NCBI RefSeq assembly: GCF_001640805.2
Contig: NC_066843.1
Span: forward strand, 5,471,688 to 5,535,687
DNA: 64,000 nucleotides
Source: Lates calcarifer
Lineage: Eukaryota; Chordata; Actinopteri; Centropomidae
Direction: 5' to 3'
Positions 12,001-24,000 of this stretch are shown piece by piece. Position numbers and translations under genes: made by a program. The first letter of the stretch is position 1. Each line of letters starts with the position of its first letter. The notes under the pieces were generated by a model. It did no database searches, was not told where the DNA came from, and saw only the letters and a list, made by a program, of their open reading frames with translations.

Positions 12001-15000
12001 CAGCTACTGACACTGCTGTGAGTGTGGCTGTGGCTGTGTGGGGTTTAAGCTCTGCTTAACTCTGCAGTCATTGCTTTTGAAGATGCCTCCAGCTCTGGGC
12101 TGGGGAACCTTGGAGCCAGGGGACAAATCTGTGATTGAAGCCCCAGCGTTCAACCTACATCCCAGGGTAACTGCGCCGCACAAATATCAGCTTGGCTTGT
12201 TGTGGTGGGGGGAGTGAAACATATGCCTGCCTCTGTGTGAAACCAGGGAGTAAAGCTGGGCATAGCAGGCTTATATTGGCTTATCAGCCTCAGGATATTG
12301 GGTTGGCATGTGCCATGTGGGTTCATCATACACAAAACACACAATATAGGCCTGAATTTGTAGGTTTCACATTTTCTTTAATTATGCTTTAAAATGAGGC
12401 AAACATGCAAAATGAAGATGTCAGTATTCAACCTATGTGCTCTTATTTGAGGAGCTCTCTGGCAGAGGCACTGCAGCATAGTAGAGAAGCAAGGCAAATG
12501 AGGAACAATTAGTGCTGAATGTAAAAGAGGCTAGAGAAGACAAGCCACTGGATTTCTTGATTTGAAGTGATTTCTCTCCTAATGATCTTATTATAGTCAA
12601 TTTTATCTTCTCTGCTAAAAGGCTGGACCTTTTACACCGAGCACCCTGTTTAAAAACACTGTACTGACAAAATGCTTCTTTAATACCATCCCTTTCTCTC
12701 CGTTTTGCCATCCCACCCCCTCTCACTCCACACTCTGTCAAACCATTTCATTTCTCTCCTCCTCTCAAAGGATGTTTATGCTCTCTGTCCTCTCTCTCTT
12801 GCAGCCCTTTTGTCTGTGTGGCTGGCTGATTGTTTTCACCTGCCCACTGACATGATAACTACTCGGCGCTGACTCACTGATGATGGCCTGTTCTATCAAC
12901 AGCAGCCACTGTTGTTGATGTTGATGTAGATGCTGTAGGAGTAGATACACTGCGCTCTTTCTCTTAGGCAAGAGGACGTGACACATAATACGTTTAAAAG
13001 CCTGTAGCTGCATGTTCTTATAGTACATTATTCATTTGGATCTTAAAACAGAGGAGCTGAAAATATGAATCCCCCAACTGAATTTACTGTGCTTTGTGTC
13101 TTATGATCTTATTTTTCTTAAACAAATTAAAGAAATATGCCAGTAAGTGAGTGAATTTCATTTGTGTCTGACACGATTCTTGTCCTTCAATTGTGAGTCA
13201 TCTTCCTCACAGTAGCAGACAGATCTACCTCATCCTGCCTTGTTTCATGGTTCTGCTGCTTATTTTTTTGAAGTGTCATAAAAGGAGAGAATCTACGTTT
13301 GAAAAAAACAGGAATCTTTTCAAGCCAATACCATGAAATTGTCACTGGTTTTCTGAAAAACAGGAACAGATTCAGTTTGGACTACTCATCCATGTTCCTC
13401 ACTGTAAATGGATGGGGATGTTGCAGCTGAGTGCTCTGCTCAATCCCATAATACAGCATACCTGCCCGTTGTGCTTGTGTGAGCTTGGAGTAGACCACGT
13501 CAGCTGACTCAATCAGCGTTCTGCTGGTTTGGATCATCTAGAAGACAAAGAGTACATGGCATTAGTTTGCAACAGCATCGCAGCATAGTCAAACACAAGG
13601 GACCTTTACAGCAACAATTAAGATAAGAAAAAACAAAAATACAAAGAAGGAAACGTTCCATAAAACATAATGGGAAGTGTCTCTCTTGCCACATTGCTAG
13701 GCTATAACCTAATAGATTTGATCTCCTCAACAGCCAGGGTCATTTTGTAGTATTTGGGTTGAGCTCTTAGCTACTATGTTTACTGGCATACAAATAATTC
13801 AGCCACAGCCCAATTAAGGCAACATAGCTGTCATGTAAATGTCTTTATCTGATTACTTTAATTGGTGCAAGATCATAATCAGGGGAAGTGGATTCTTTCC
13901 AATTAACTAGGCATGAAAACAACAAAGTTCAAACTTCTTTTGCCTTGTATGTAAGTACAGAGAGAACGCTAAGTAACATTTGTGAGAAAAGCTACATTGC
14001 AAACAGCCTATTTAGCACTAAATGTTTGACTATGGGCTTGCATAAAGGAAATTAGGCCTACATTTAGTTTTTTCAATGATGTGATGTGGTTTAAAGGAAA
14101 TGAGGAATGCAGCTTCCAATTTTCACCTCTACATTTGCATCTGACCATCACAGCATGGTGTAGTTTGAGCCCTAACCATCATCCCACAGGCTGAGGAGAA
14201 GCAGCTGGACCAGCCCTGCAGCACTGAGGGGGAAGCTAATGAAGTTTCACACTCTTGTTAGCAAGGAGACAGGAAGTGGACTCTCATACTGTGTGTGTGT
14301 GTGTGTGTCTGTGTCTGTGCGCACACGTGCATGTGTGTGTACATGTGCATGTCTTCTCTTGTTTTGCTATCCCAACTGGTTTCAGTGCAGACAAATTTGT
14401 AAAGTGAGCTCATTTTGGACGGTCCCTTTGTCACGGGAAAGTTTTAAACCTAAAGTAAAAACAAAAATATGCAGAACCTTTGAAGTCTATTGCATTAAGT
14501 ACTTGATGAACCTACATTTCCAAGAATTTCTTCACCAGCCTCAAGAAAATGGATGAGAGTCTTGTGAGCTGAATGTGTGGGTGAGAGTTGTAGCAATAGT
14601 GAAAGTAAGACAAACAGCAAATATTTCCAACAGCGAAGCAAACTAAGAGTCTTGAATGCAACTTGTCTTGAAGCTGCACTGCCTTCTGGTCTTGAAAGTA
14701 GCACTTCTTCCTCTGCTACAGAGGATTCCTTCCTGTGTGACTGTTGAGTATTGGTGCGGAAAATGACTAAAAAGTCTTTAAAAAAAACAAAAAACATCCA
14801 TGCCCTGAGTCTCACTAATCTGACATTAGCTGTTGAATAAGACAACTAACTATAATTATAATCAACAGAAGGCTGTCACAAGTAGAGTGAGGCAAACATA
14901 CAGGGTCTGCTTGGATTTCCACATAAATGTACAGGTATGCGCATGATCTCTGGAAACAGAGTAGCACTGTATTGAAGCTTTGTTCAGCTCAGGGTTACAA

Positions 15001-18000
15001 CACTGGCTGGTTGCAACCCACATGGGGGTGACTGAGGACACGCACTGTACATTGATATTCTACAGTAAATGGCCTGATGTTGGCAGCCATGATCCCATGA
15101 AGTCACAAGCATTTACACACATGCGCATACACATGTGCACACACACTGGGTCCTCTGTTCTTGAGTAGGGAGTGTGCCAATGAGCCAGTCTTTGGGAGGC
15201 AAACACAAACACTGAGCTGACCATGCCCAAGCCTCAGGACGAGACCATAGGTTAATGCACATACATAATTTTATTAACTCCTTAGACTATATGCTAGGAA
15301 ATAAACAGGCTGGGGAAAATGACCGGACCTGTCATCACAGGGTGTCACAAGATAATTGAGTGAGAATAATTAATAATCTCTAGTAGATATTTACTTGCAT
15401 GTTTGTCATTTTTGATGCCCTTTTTAAATATAAACAAATGATATTTATTCTTCTTATTAATAGTAAGTAATAAATATTCAGTAAGGTAACATGGATGACA
15501 AGCATTTGTTGGTGTTAAGGAGCTTGCACTATTGGTAGAGCAAATGTTTTTGAGAGTGGATGTTCTAACCTTCAAAAATATGAGATTCTGGGCATGCCTT
15601 TCAGCTTGTCCCCAGAAAACTTGCTTTGTGGACTGGAGCATGAGAGTTGCTCTGACAGTGCCAGGAAGCCTCCCGCTTGGTGCGAAGCTTCATAAAAGCC
15701 AAAACAGATTCTATTTGAAGCTGTGCGTGTGCGCTGCGTCGCTCCTGAAGTCAGCGCACTCCTGTCTGTGTCAGCAGCGGGGGCACCGTTGACCTGAGCA
15801 GCATGGAACAACAGCCTTGTTCCTCGTTCATGACCCACTTCACCAGCTCCCACCAAGCCTTACAAGGGGGAGGAGAGGAGGGGAGTAGAAACAGTGGGTG
15901 ATAACTAATTACAGACAGAGTCCTCCAAGCCCCTTTTGGGCCGTGCCAATGTCAAGTGGTGAAAAATGCAGTGTTCTTGTAAGAGAGGAGGCAGGATAGA
16001 GAAGGACATGTGAAATTATACAATGAGTAGCTGCAGCTTGACAATCTGACTAGTAAAATAGGTGGTTTGAGGCATGTTTAAAAGCCTTGTAAAACACATC
16101 CAGCTGTGTGAATGCTTGAATCAAATGTTAAACAATCTAGCATTAAGGGGGGAAGCACGCTAACCATCCGCTTTGTTTTTTTTTTTTTTCTGTGTTATTT
16201 CTGTAAGCGCAGCACCTATGAAGATCTGCACAGAGCAGGAAGTGCTTATCACAGCATCTCCAGGCAGCCCCTGTTATCATATTTGAATGCCTGAGTGCTT
16301 TGACATTTTATCTTTATCTGAAGTAGATATTTAGTGAGATGTTACACACTATAATAAGAGTGTTATTGTCTCACAGGAACAGAGTATAACATTGATTTAA
16401 GTGTATGTGTATATGCGTGTGTCATGATTCCTGTCACAGCCCTGTTTATGTTGGCTTTCTAGTTAGCTGTCATGCTCCACCCGCCCCACCAGATGTCCCG
16501 GGCTTTCTTCGTGTTCCCAGATCCACCTGCTCACCTGTTACCCGTTCCCAATCACTGGAACCTCCCTGCCTGAGAAGGCTCCAGCTGCTGCCTTGCAGAC
16601 CCTACAAACCACACCCCTTCACACCATGCACATTATCATAATTTGTTAGTGGCAAAGGGGAGTCCAAACAAACAACAAACTCCTTGTAAGAAGTTCAGCT
16701 CCCCTCAGCTTCCTTCATGTTTGTCCTTGACGTTTGTGTTGTGGCTGCAGCTGGAAATATTTGACCTGCCTACCTGCACACCTGTTTCTCATTTCACCTA
16801 TTTTCTCCCATGTATTTAAACCAGCCCTTTTCCCCCTTGTCAGTTGCCAAATCATTTGCTAATGTCTCAATATGTTTCCTTTTGTGCTGGTCATGCTGTG
16901 GACTCTTGCTTGCCTCTTAAACTTGCTACCCATATTTATTAACTTCATTGCACCACCCCGCCTGTGCTCTTTCCAGAAGCTATGACAGCGTGTGTACTGA
17001 ATTTACTTGTACTTTATTGCTGATTAAAACACACGCTAATGTGTTATACCAAATTCAGATCCATGAAGATATTCAGTTCACTTCACTTTACTGTGTGTGC
17101 AGGTTACTTACCATGTCATACGCGTTGAGCACTTTGCGCAGCAGCTCAGGTACAGGACCCTGAGCCTCCATGGTGGGGTAGGTCTCACTCAGGTCCACTG
17201 TTACCCTCAGTGACCGCTCACTGTTCATCAGCCAGGTAGACACTGTCAGGATACATTGCTTCATGTTGGCGGCGGGGGTCAGGCCACACAGCTCCTTGAA
17301 GGACACCATGGCATTCTGGGAAGAAAAATCCACAGTGAGGGATAGCAATTTGGGTATGAACATGTAAAAAGTGCACAAATAAAAAGAAATGTTAAATATT
17401 ACAGTATAAATAAATAAATACACATATTACATTTGTGCTGCCCTTTGTCCTTGTGCTCTGTACCTGTTAATTATGACTACGTTATGTCTCTGTTTCAATA
17501 AAAACAACCAGAATTGCAGAGTTATTGTACTTGCCAAATGAACTGATTGTGGTCCTAATGAAATAGCAAATATTGCAACCACTTTTTGCAGAGGACCTTG
17601 GGTGAGATTTAATGAGAGGGATTGTTATACTTCCCTTAGACCAGAGACAAGATGAGATAGCAGCGAGTATATGTTTTAGTGACAGTAAAATTAGTAAAAA
17701 TCAGTTTCCCATAACGTCAGTCTGTTAATTCAACAGCCGAGAGGCTCTGGAGCCAAACGTCTGACCAGATCCTGTAGATGCTAAATACATTCACTCAGTC
17801 ACTCATCCTTCACTCTCTTACTTTCTCCTTCTCTTTTCTCACCTTTTCTTTAATGCCTTTCCTACCCATATCATTGTATTTACCTTTCTGTATTCACTGT
17901 AAATATCCACCTTAAAGACTGTCAAGTATTAATAAATACAAAGCATTCTTCTCCTTATGTTCCTGTGTCTACATGGACCACTGAACATTTTTGTCCCTCT

Positions 18001-21000
18001 GCTGCTGGATAAATGAAGAAATCTTAACATGTCCCATTTATTTAATCTAGCACCAATAGCAAATCTTACTTTTTGGGGCAGCTGTAGCTTAGTTAGTAGA
18101 GCAAATCTGCCATCAATCACAAGGTTAGCGAGTCGAACCTCAAGCTCCTCCTCTCCACATGTTGAAGTGTCCTTGAGCAAGACACTGAGCCTCAAACTGC
18201 TCTCATTGTAGAGTATGTATCACTTTGGACAAAAGCATCTGCCAAATGAGTGTCATCAGTGAAGAAATCTACCAGCATTGTATCTCTAGTTTTCAGTCAT
18301 ATTTGTAAGAATAATTTGTTAGGATTTTCTTTTCAAATTAATGTTACATCTTGCAACTTCTGTTTATTTCAAACTAAAATCTAATTTGGCATATTTGGAC
18401 TAGTAAGATTTGGAGTTAAAACAAAACAGAACAGAATGTAGCTGTCACTGCCATATAACAAGCTGAAACTAGTTAACAATGTCAAAAACCCACCCGCCCA
18501 TTTTTTAACTGCATCTGCCCTAAAACGCCTCCCAAACCCCTCTATACCTAGCATGATAATTTGACCAACACCTCAACTCATGAGTATACTGTCATTTGTT
18601 GGCAACACCATGTTAAGCAGCAGTTTGTTAGCCTAAACTCCATTTAGTTTGGAGTATGCTGCCAGCCTCAGCCTCCCACTCTTTTGCTTGCTCTTCACCT
18701 TTCCTGGTGCCAGCTTGCTTTCCAGGCCAACAAAGCCAGAGTCTCTGCACGTCTGGGTTCAAAGTCTCGGCAGCTCCAGCAACTAGGCAACTGTCTCTTC
18801 ATTCTGTTTCATTCTTCTGCCAGCATGGGAATTTAAGCAACCAAATCAGGCCTACTGTTTTTCCACACAGCACCACATCAGTTAGCTTGGTTAAGTGACA
18901 GTAAGAAAAGCGAGCGTGACAGAGTGATGTGGGAGAAGAGAAAGGGACAGTGAAAGAGAGGCAGTGAAAAAGAGCAATCTGGGCTGAGACATGAAGAGGC
19001 AGAGCTGCAAAGACATAAGAGGAGTGAGGGCGATGATGAGAAGCACTGAGGAAACATAAGTCAGGCAAGAAAGCATGAAAGAGAATACGAGGTAAAGGGA
19101 AAACTGGGGACAGAACAGGAGTGGAGGAAAAAAAACAATTTAGAGAGAACAAGCTGGTGTTGGTATTTCAGTCCACACACTCTGCTGTGTGGGAACTAGC
19201 GGTCTCCCTGGGATAGACCTCCAGGATCTGCAGAAAAATCCACCCCACCACCTCTACCCGAGCTTGACCTTCCTGTGGACTGAGAGGGTGGCCATGGGAC
19301 ACAGTCGGCATCTGTATGCTGAGCCTCAGCCACAGTTAACACCTCTTGGGCCATTGAACACAGCCACAGAGAAACACAATGGTGGAAGCAGGACAGCTCT
19401 GGGCGTCTGGATTAAAACCCAGTGTGTGATTATGTGTGTGTGAACACGCGCATAAACACACACTGCACTGTATGTGTTTATGTCTCCGTGTGGTTTGAGC
19501 TTAAGTTATTAGCATTCAGTTCCATGCATGTGTGTATGGGACCACATACGTAAATGTTTTTCAATAATTGATGTGCAATAAAAGCCATACTGTTTCCAAG
19601 CCACGGTGTTACAAAACCCAATGAGAGGCTTGTGTTTTTAATTACTCCCTTCCCCCACTTTACTCCCCCTCCAACATTCCCAAATGAGAGCTCTGTGTCC
19701 GGTTACAACACTGCTTTTGTTTCTTTTTGCCCCTCTCTCTCTCTTTCTGCTTTTATCTGAGTATCTCTCTCCTCCTCTCTCTAGCCTACAGAATTGAGTG
19801 GTGGTGAATGGAGCATATGATGGAACACACACATTTCAGCTAATAAAAAGAAACTCCAGGCTGGCAGCTCTCCTCCGGCTCTATCAACACTTTATGAGGT
19901 TCATGAGTAGCAGCACTCGGGAAAGGACTTCACTCAGGTCTCCCGCAGAAATAATTGATTTGCTGCCTAGATCCACATATGAAACATGGCAACCTATCAT
20001 ATCTGCCCACTGGTCAATGTTCATGGATTTCCTCAGTCTCTTTAATAGTCAAACGCACTTCTCTTTCTGTTATTATTCAAAGCAGGCCACCTGGAAGCTT
20101 TGCTGTTTGAGGATAAAAGGAATCTTAAACGAGCTTGGTGAGGTGAAATAACGCTTTTGACGGCGACATCTAAAGTGGTGTGTGTGCGCGCTGCTTTCAT
20201 GGCTGAGGTTGTATGCCACGATATCTGGGATTTTAGTGAGTAGGGGTACAAAAGACGTTTCTCTCACACGTTAAAGTCTAATCTTGAATTCAAGCCAGGG
20301 CAGGCGAAGCTTCCAGAACTGGCCTGGTTGTTGCCTTGTGGGTTGTTGGCTATAAGCCATGTCACTGTCCCCCAGATCCACAACACCAGGCTCCACACAA
20401 CTGGCATCTACAAAGCTTTCACAACTGTCCATTTTTTTTTTTTTACATTTAAAAGGCAAAGGCCTTATTCCACCTTTATGTATCCTTTTTAAAGCCTTCC
20501 TCTCAACTTTACCTCTTTCATTTATTTCAGCAACTTTTATCTCTTCATTTCAAAAAGAAAAATTTACATTTCAAACGTGAGGATAATGTGGTTTGGTGAT
20601 TGGTAGGCGCGCCAATGGTGTTTGATCAGGTTAAAAACACTGATTCACATTCAATCATCTGTCCACCCACTCACATTTTTCATGTAGACCCACAGATTAG
20701 ATTCCAAAGCCATTTGTTATGAGAGATGAGTCAAAGCCACAGAACAGATGACTTGAGTTTTACAAAAGTTAGGATGTATTTAATTAGTCTGTGTCAGATT
20801 TACAGGCCTGACTTCACAGTGAGCCATATTTCATGTCTTATTCATTAAATGTTCCCATGTTGACTCATACCCAAGCAAAGATTAGGACCTAATAACTGTT
20901 TGTCACAAATTCAGATTATTCCAGCAAGCAACACAGGATTGTTCATTAGTTGCTTGTATTCACACTTTAATGTTTTCCCAAAATTTGCCTTCCTCTTATC

Positions 21001-24000
21001 TCATTCAGGCTATAATTTCATAATGTTACTACTTATAATCTTCAGAAGACAAACATATAGTATTTCTGCCTGCACTGGGGTCTTGGAGAGGAAAATTATG
21101 TCCGCTTTTATTTCCTCAACTGAAAAATGCATGACAACATGCCACAGGATCTCTAATCACATCTTTGCTTATTTAGTTTGGGTTTGGTCTTTTGTTTGCT
21201 GAGCCATTAGACTGAAGTTACTGTTACTGTTTATTGAAGACAGACGCACAGACCTTGGTATTTATGACCTGGAAACATAAAGAGGGGTGTGTGGCACTTA
21301 GCTTCTGGGAGAACAAAATGCTTGATTTGTTGTCTTCTTATGTGAGACATCAATATTATATATTTGATTTTATATATTTGAGCCTGCACCCTACAAACAT
21401 TTCACTACTAATGCACAAGACAACAGGTTACTGAAGATATTAGGTTAAGAAGAAGAAGAGATGCAGATTTGTCAACTACTTACTACCATATTTTTTAGGT
21501 GAGATGGATATAATTATGTACATAATGCATTAAAGAGTTCTTGTTGTTATTTTTGTAATCACTGTTGCTGCTCTTATTTATTTTTCATTGTTTTAGGAGA
21601 GAATTTCTCAAGTATGCAAACAAGTAAGTAAGTAAATAGGCTTGTTTGGTTATTTGACTGTCAAAGCATTTTACATACATTTTAGGGAACATAATAACTT
21701 CTCTTGATCATTCAACACTATTCTAATTTTCAAAAATTCCCTAGGTAGACAGAGCATTGTTCAATGCACAGCAAGATTATTTTTATTGTGAAAACTGACA
21801 AAGAAAACAAGAGTAAGCATGCCACTCTAAACTGACAACCAAACAACTCAACAGGTGGCATGTGAAAGGCTCACTGGCTCTCCATGTTAACAAATGAGAC
21901 AAGCATTGTTATCACACCCTTCAGCCATCACAAACAAAATAATAAAACTAAATAATAAACTGAAAGGCTTCTGCTGCTGGTCATCAGCCAAATATACACC
22001 GTGGTTACTAATCTTCATTTGCTCATTGAGAGGAGTTTTAAAGTAGTGCACTAAGTGCTTAGCAACCCAGTCCTCTCCCCTGAGCAGTAATTGTCCCTCA
22101 TTAATGATTACACTATTCATAAACCTTATAATTGTACAGCAATGTCACTTTATTACCGTTCCCTTCTACAACATTAATAGTGCACAATTAGCGACAAACC
22201 TCTATCCACAACGGCAAGTGAAATGAGTCCACTCAGAAACACTTATGTCAGTTTGGACCTACTGAAGCAATAAAACACTATGCAGTTTTATTAAAAGGCT
22301 TCTCTGTTTTTTCACACCTTAACTCAAAACCAAATACAAAGTGGTGGTTTTGTGTCTATGTGTCCATAGTTTCTTACCTGCACATTTTCTCTGAGGTCTG
22401 TGGCCTCCCTGAGGGGCTGGGTGGAGGCTCTGAAGAGCTCATCCACTACTTTGATGCCTGTGGTCTTGGTGGTGGTGTACTCCCGGGCCTTCCTACCCTT
22501 CCGGACAGACAGACCCCTCTTATGTGCCTTTCCTCCACCCCGCCTGTTGGTGATGGCTACATGGACAAACAGGGTGGTATTGGGTAAGAACTCTCCTGTG
22601 AGAGATTGTAGAGGGACATGTCTGTAGCCTGGCTGTAGGCACTCAAATGGGATGGTGTACTGGCCAATGAACTCGTCTCCGATGTAGTCATCATCCAGCA
22701 CCACAAAGCGCAGTACTGCAAGTTCTGGTAAATTGATCTGGAATTCAAAACTTTCATCAAAAATAGGGTTGTCACCATTCTGGGACACAGTCTTGGTTCT
22801 TTGCTCAGCACAGTCAGCTGGGATGCCATGGATCTCCACATATATGTAGGGCTCCACCACATCACCCTTAGCAGCAGAACCACGAGGCTTGGGCAAATTC
22901 TGCCCACTGATGACTTTAATGTGAAGAAGCTGGGCGGAAACCCCTGGCAGAGAGTCCCGAGCATTGGCACTGAAGTAGGACACCTCCTCTCTCATGATGG
23001 CTGGCCGCAAAACATACCCACAGTTGCCGTTCTGCCTGAACCAGCCAAGGTTGAGGTCCATCATCAAGCCTGGGGTCTGGTAGTTCATGGCCACAATCTG
23101 GCAACCACACTTCCAGAAATCCTGGGGATTCATGTTGCTGGCATCAATTCTCATAGGTGTGGGATATACCCTGGAGAGAAAGCGCTTGTTATAACAGACA
23201 AATTCCTCTGGGAACTCATTGGCAAACCTGTTTGCATCTACCTCATTGAAGGAGCAAATCTCCCAGTATTTTTGCTCCCTTTTAGAGATCTCAAAGTCTC
23301 TGAACTGGACTGACTTGCAGAGAGACACAAGATCAGAGAGTTCCTTGCACAGTCTGAGTCTTTTGCATCCCAAACCATTTAGCTGGTCCTTCTCATCAGC
23401 TCCCACTCTTCGGGACATTTCTAGACCCTCCTCCTCGTCTGTCACATCCCCCTCAGGATCAGTGCAGCTGGGTGGTAGCCTCTTACCCTTGAGGAGGATT
23501 TTACCTTTGAGTTTCTCAGGGGAGGGTAGGTAGTTTTCCTCCCTGTTGGGCAGTTCAATGTACAACTTGTCACCAAGAATCTTCTTCATGTGCTGTGCCA
23601 TGACTCTCTGCTGAGGGACGCAGCAATGGGTCACCAAACAGAGAATCAGGGGATACTCAGAGCTCTCAAATGCATATTGGTTTATAATGTCCAGTACTTT
23701 AGAGAAAGCTAGCTGTGAAGCTACAGAACTACCTACATACACCACTGGCTCATTATCAGGGCCATCCCATACAATGACCTCAATGCTGCGACAGCCCATC
23801 CTTAGAGCTCGGATGTAGCTGCTGATGTCAGACGAACCCCAGAAATGGTCTTCCAGAAGAGAGGCATTATGTGAGGAGTTGATGTAGTAATGGGACAGAG
23901 GCTGGGTCATATCCTGGCAAACACGTTTGTGCTGGGGGTCAAAGATGTGGCATTCAGAGGAGAGGAGGTAGTGTGTAAAGCCATCGATGGAGAGGTAGCT

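Larger units (their letters stand above)
6692..13461 (-). other. Intron 4 of the PLCL-like gene
   Basis: It contains the heptamer tract at 6717-6746, a near-perfect palindrome at 7217-7240, a (GA)n run at 8585-8608, a (CA)n run at 9931-9948 and TTCTA-type simple sequence near 11214-11245. Segments around 8030-8240 and 9480-9600 are repeat-free and could be conserved non-coding DNA. No coding exon was recognised. Confidence 0.85.
13538..17111 (-). other. Intron 3 of the PLCL-like gene
   Basis: It holds a (GT)n-rich tract at 14290-14352, a poly-T run near 16177-16190 and an LTR-like stretch around 16430-17035. No coding sequence was recognised. Confidence 0.85.

Noticed and set aside
11905..12005. 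Another copy of the 48190-48566 repeat family (GACATTTTGGAAGTA, GTAAGCTAAGCATCAGCC)
   Set aside because: Only two short resemblances, not in convincing order.
18075..18150. tRNA gene
   Set aside because: The A-box and B-box-like text is fused to a SINE body and tail, and the cloverleaf stems do not pair well.
22324..22377. [17 protein letters not shown] as the true protein C-terminus
   Set aside because: It is read-through past a consensus GTAAGA donor; exon 3 continues the conserved protein.
22801..23313. 170-codon plus-strand frame
   Set aside because: Antisense shadow of exon 2.
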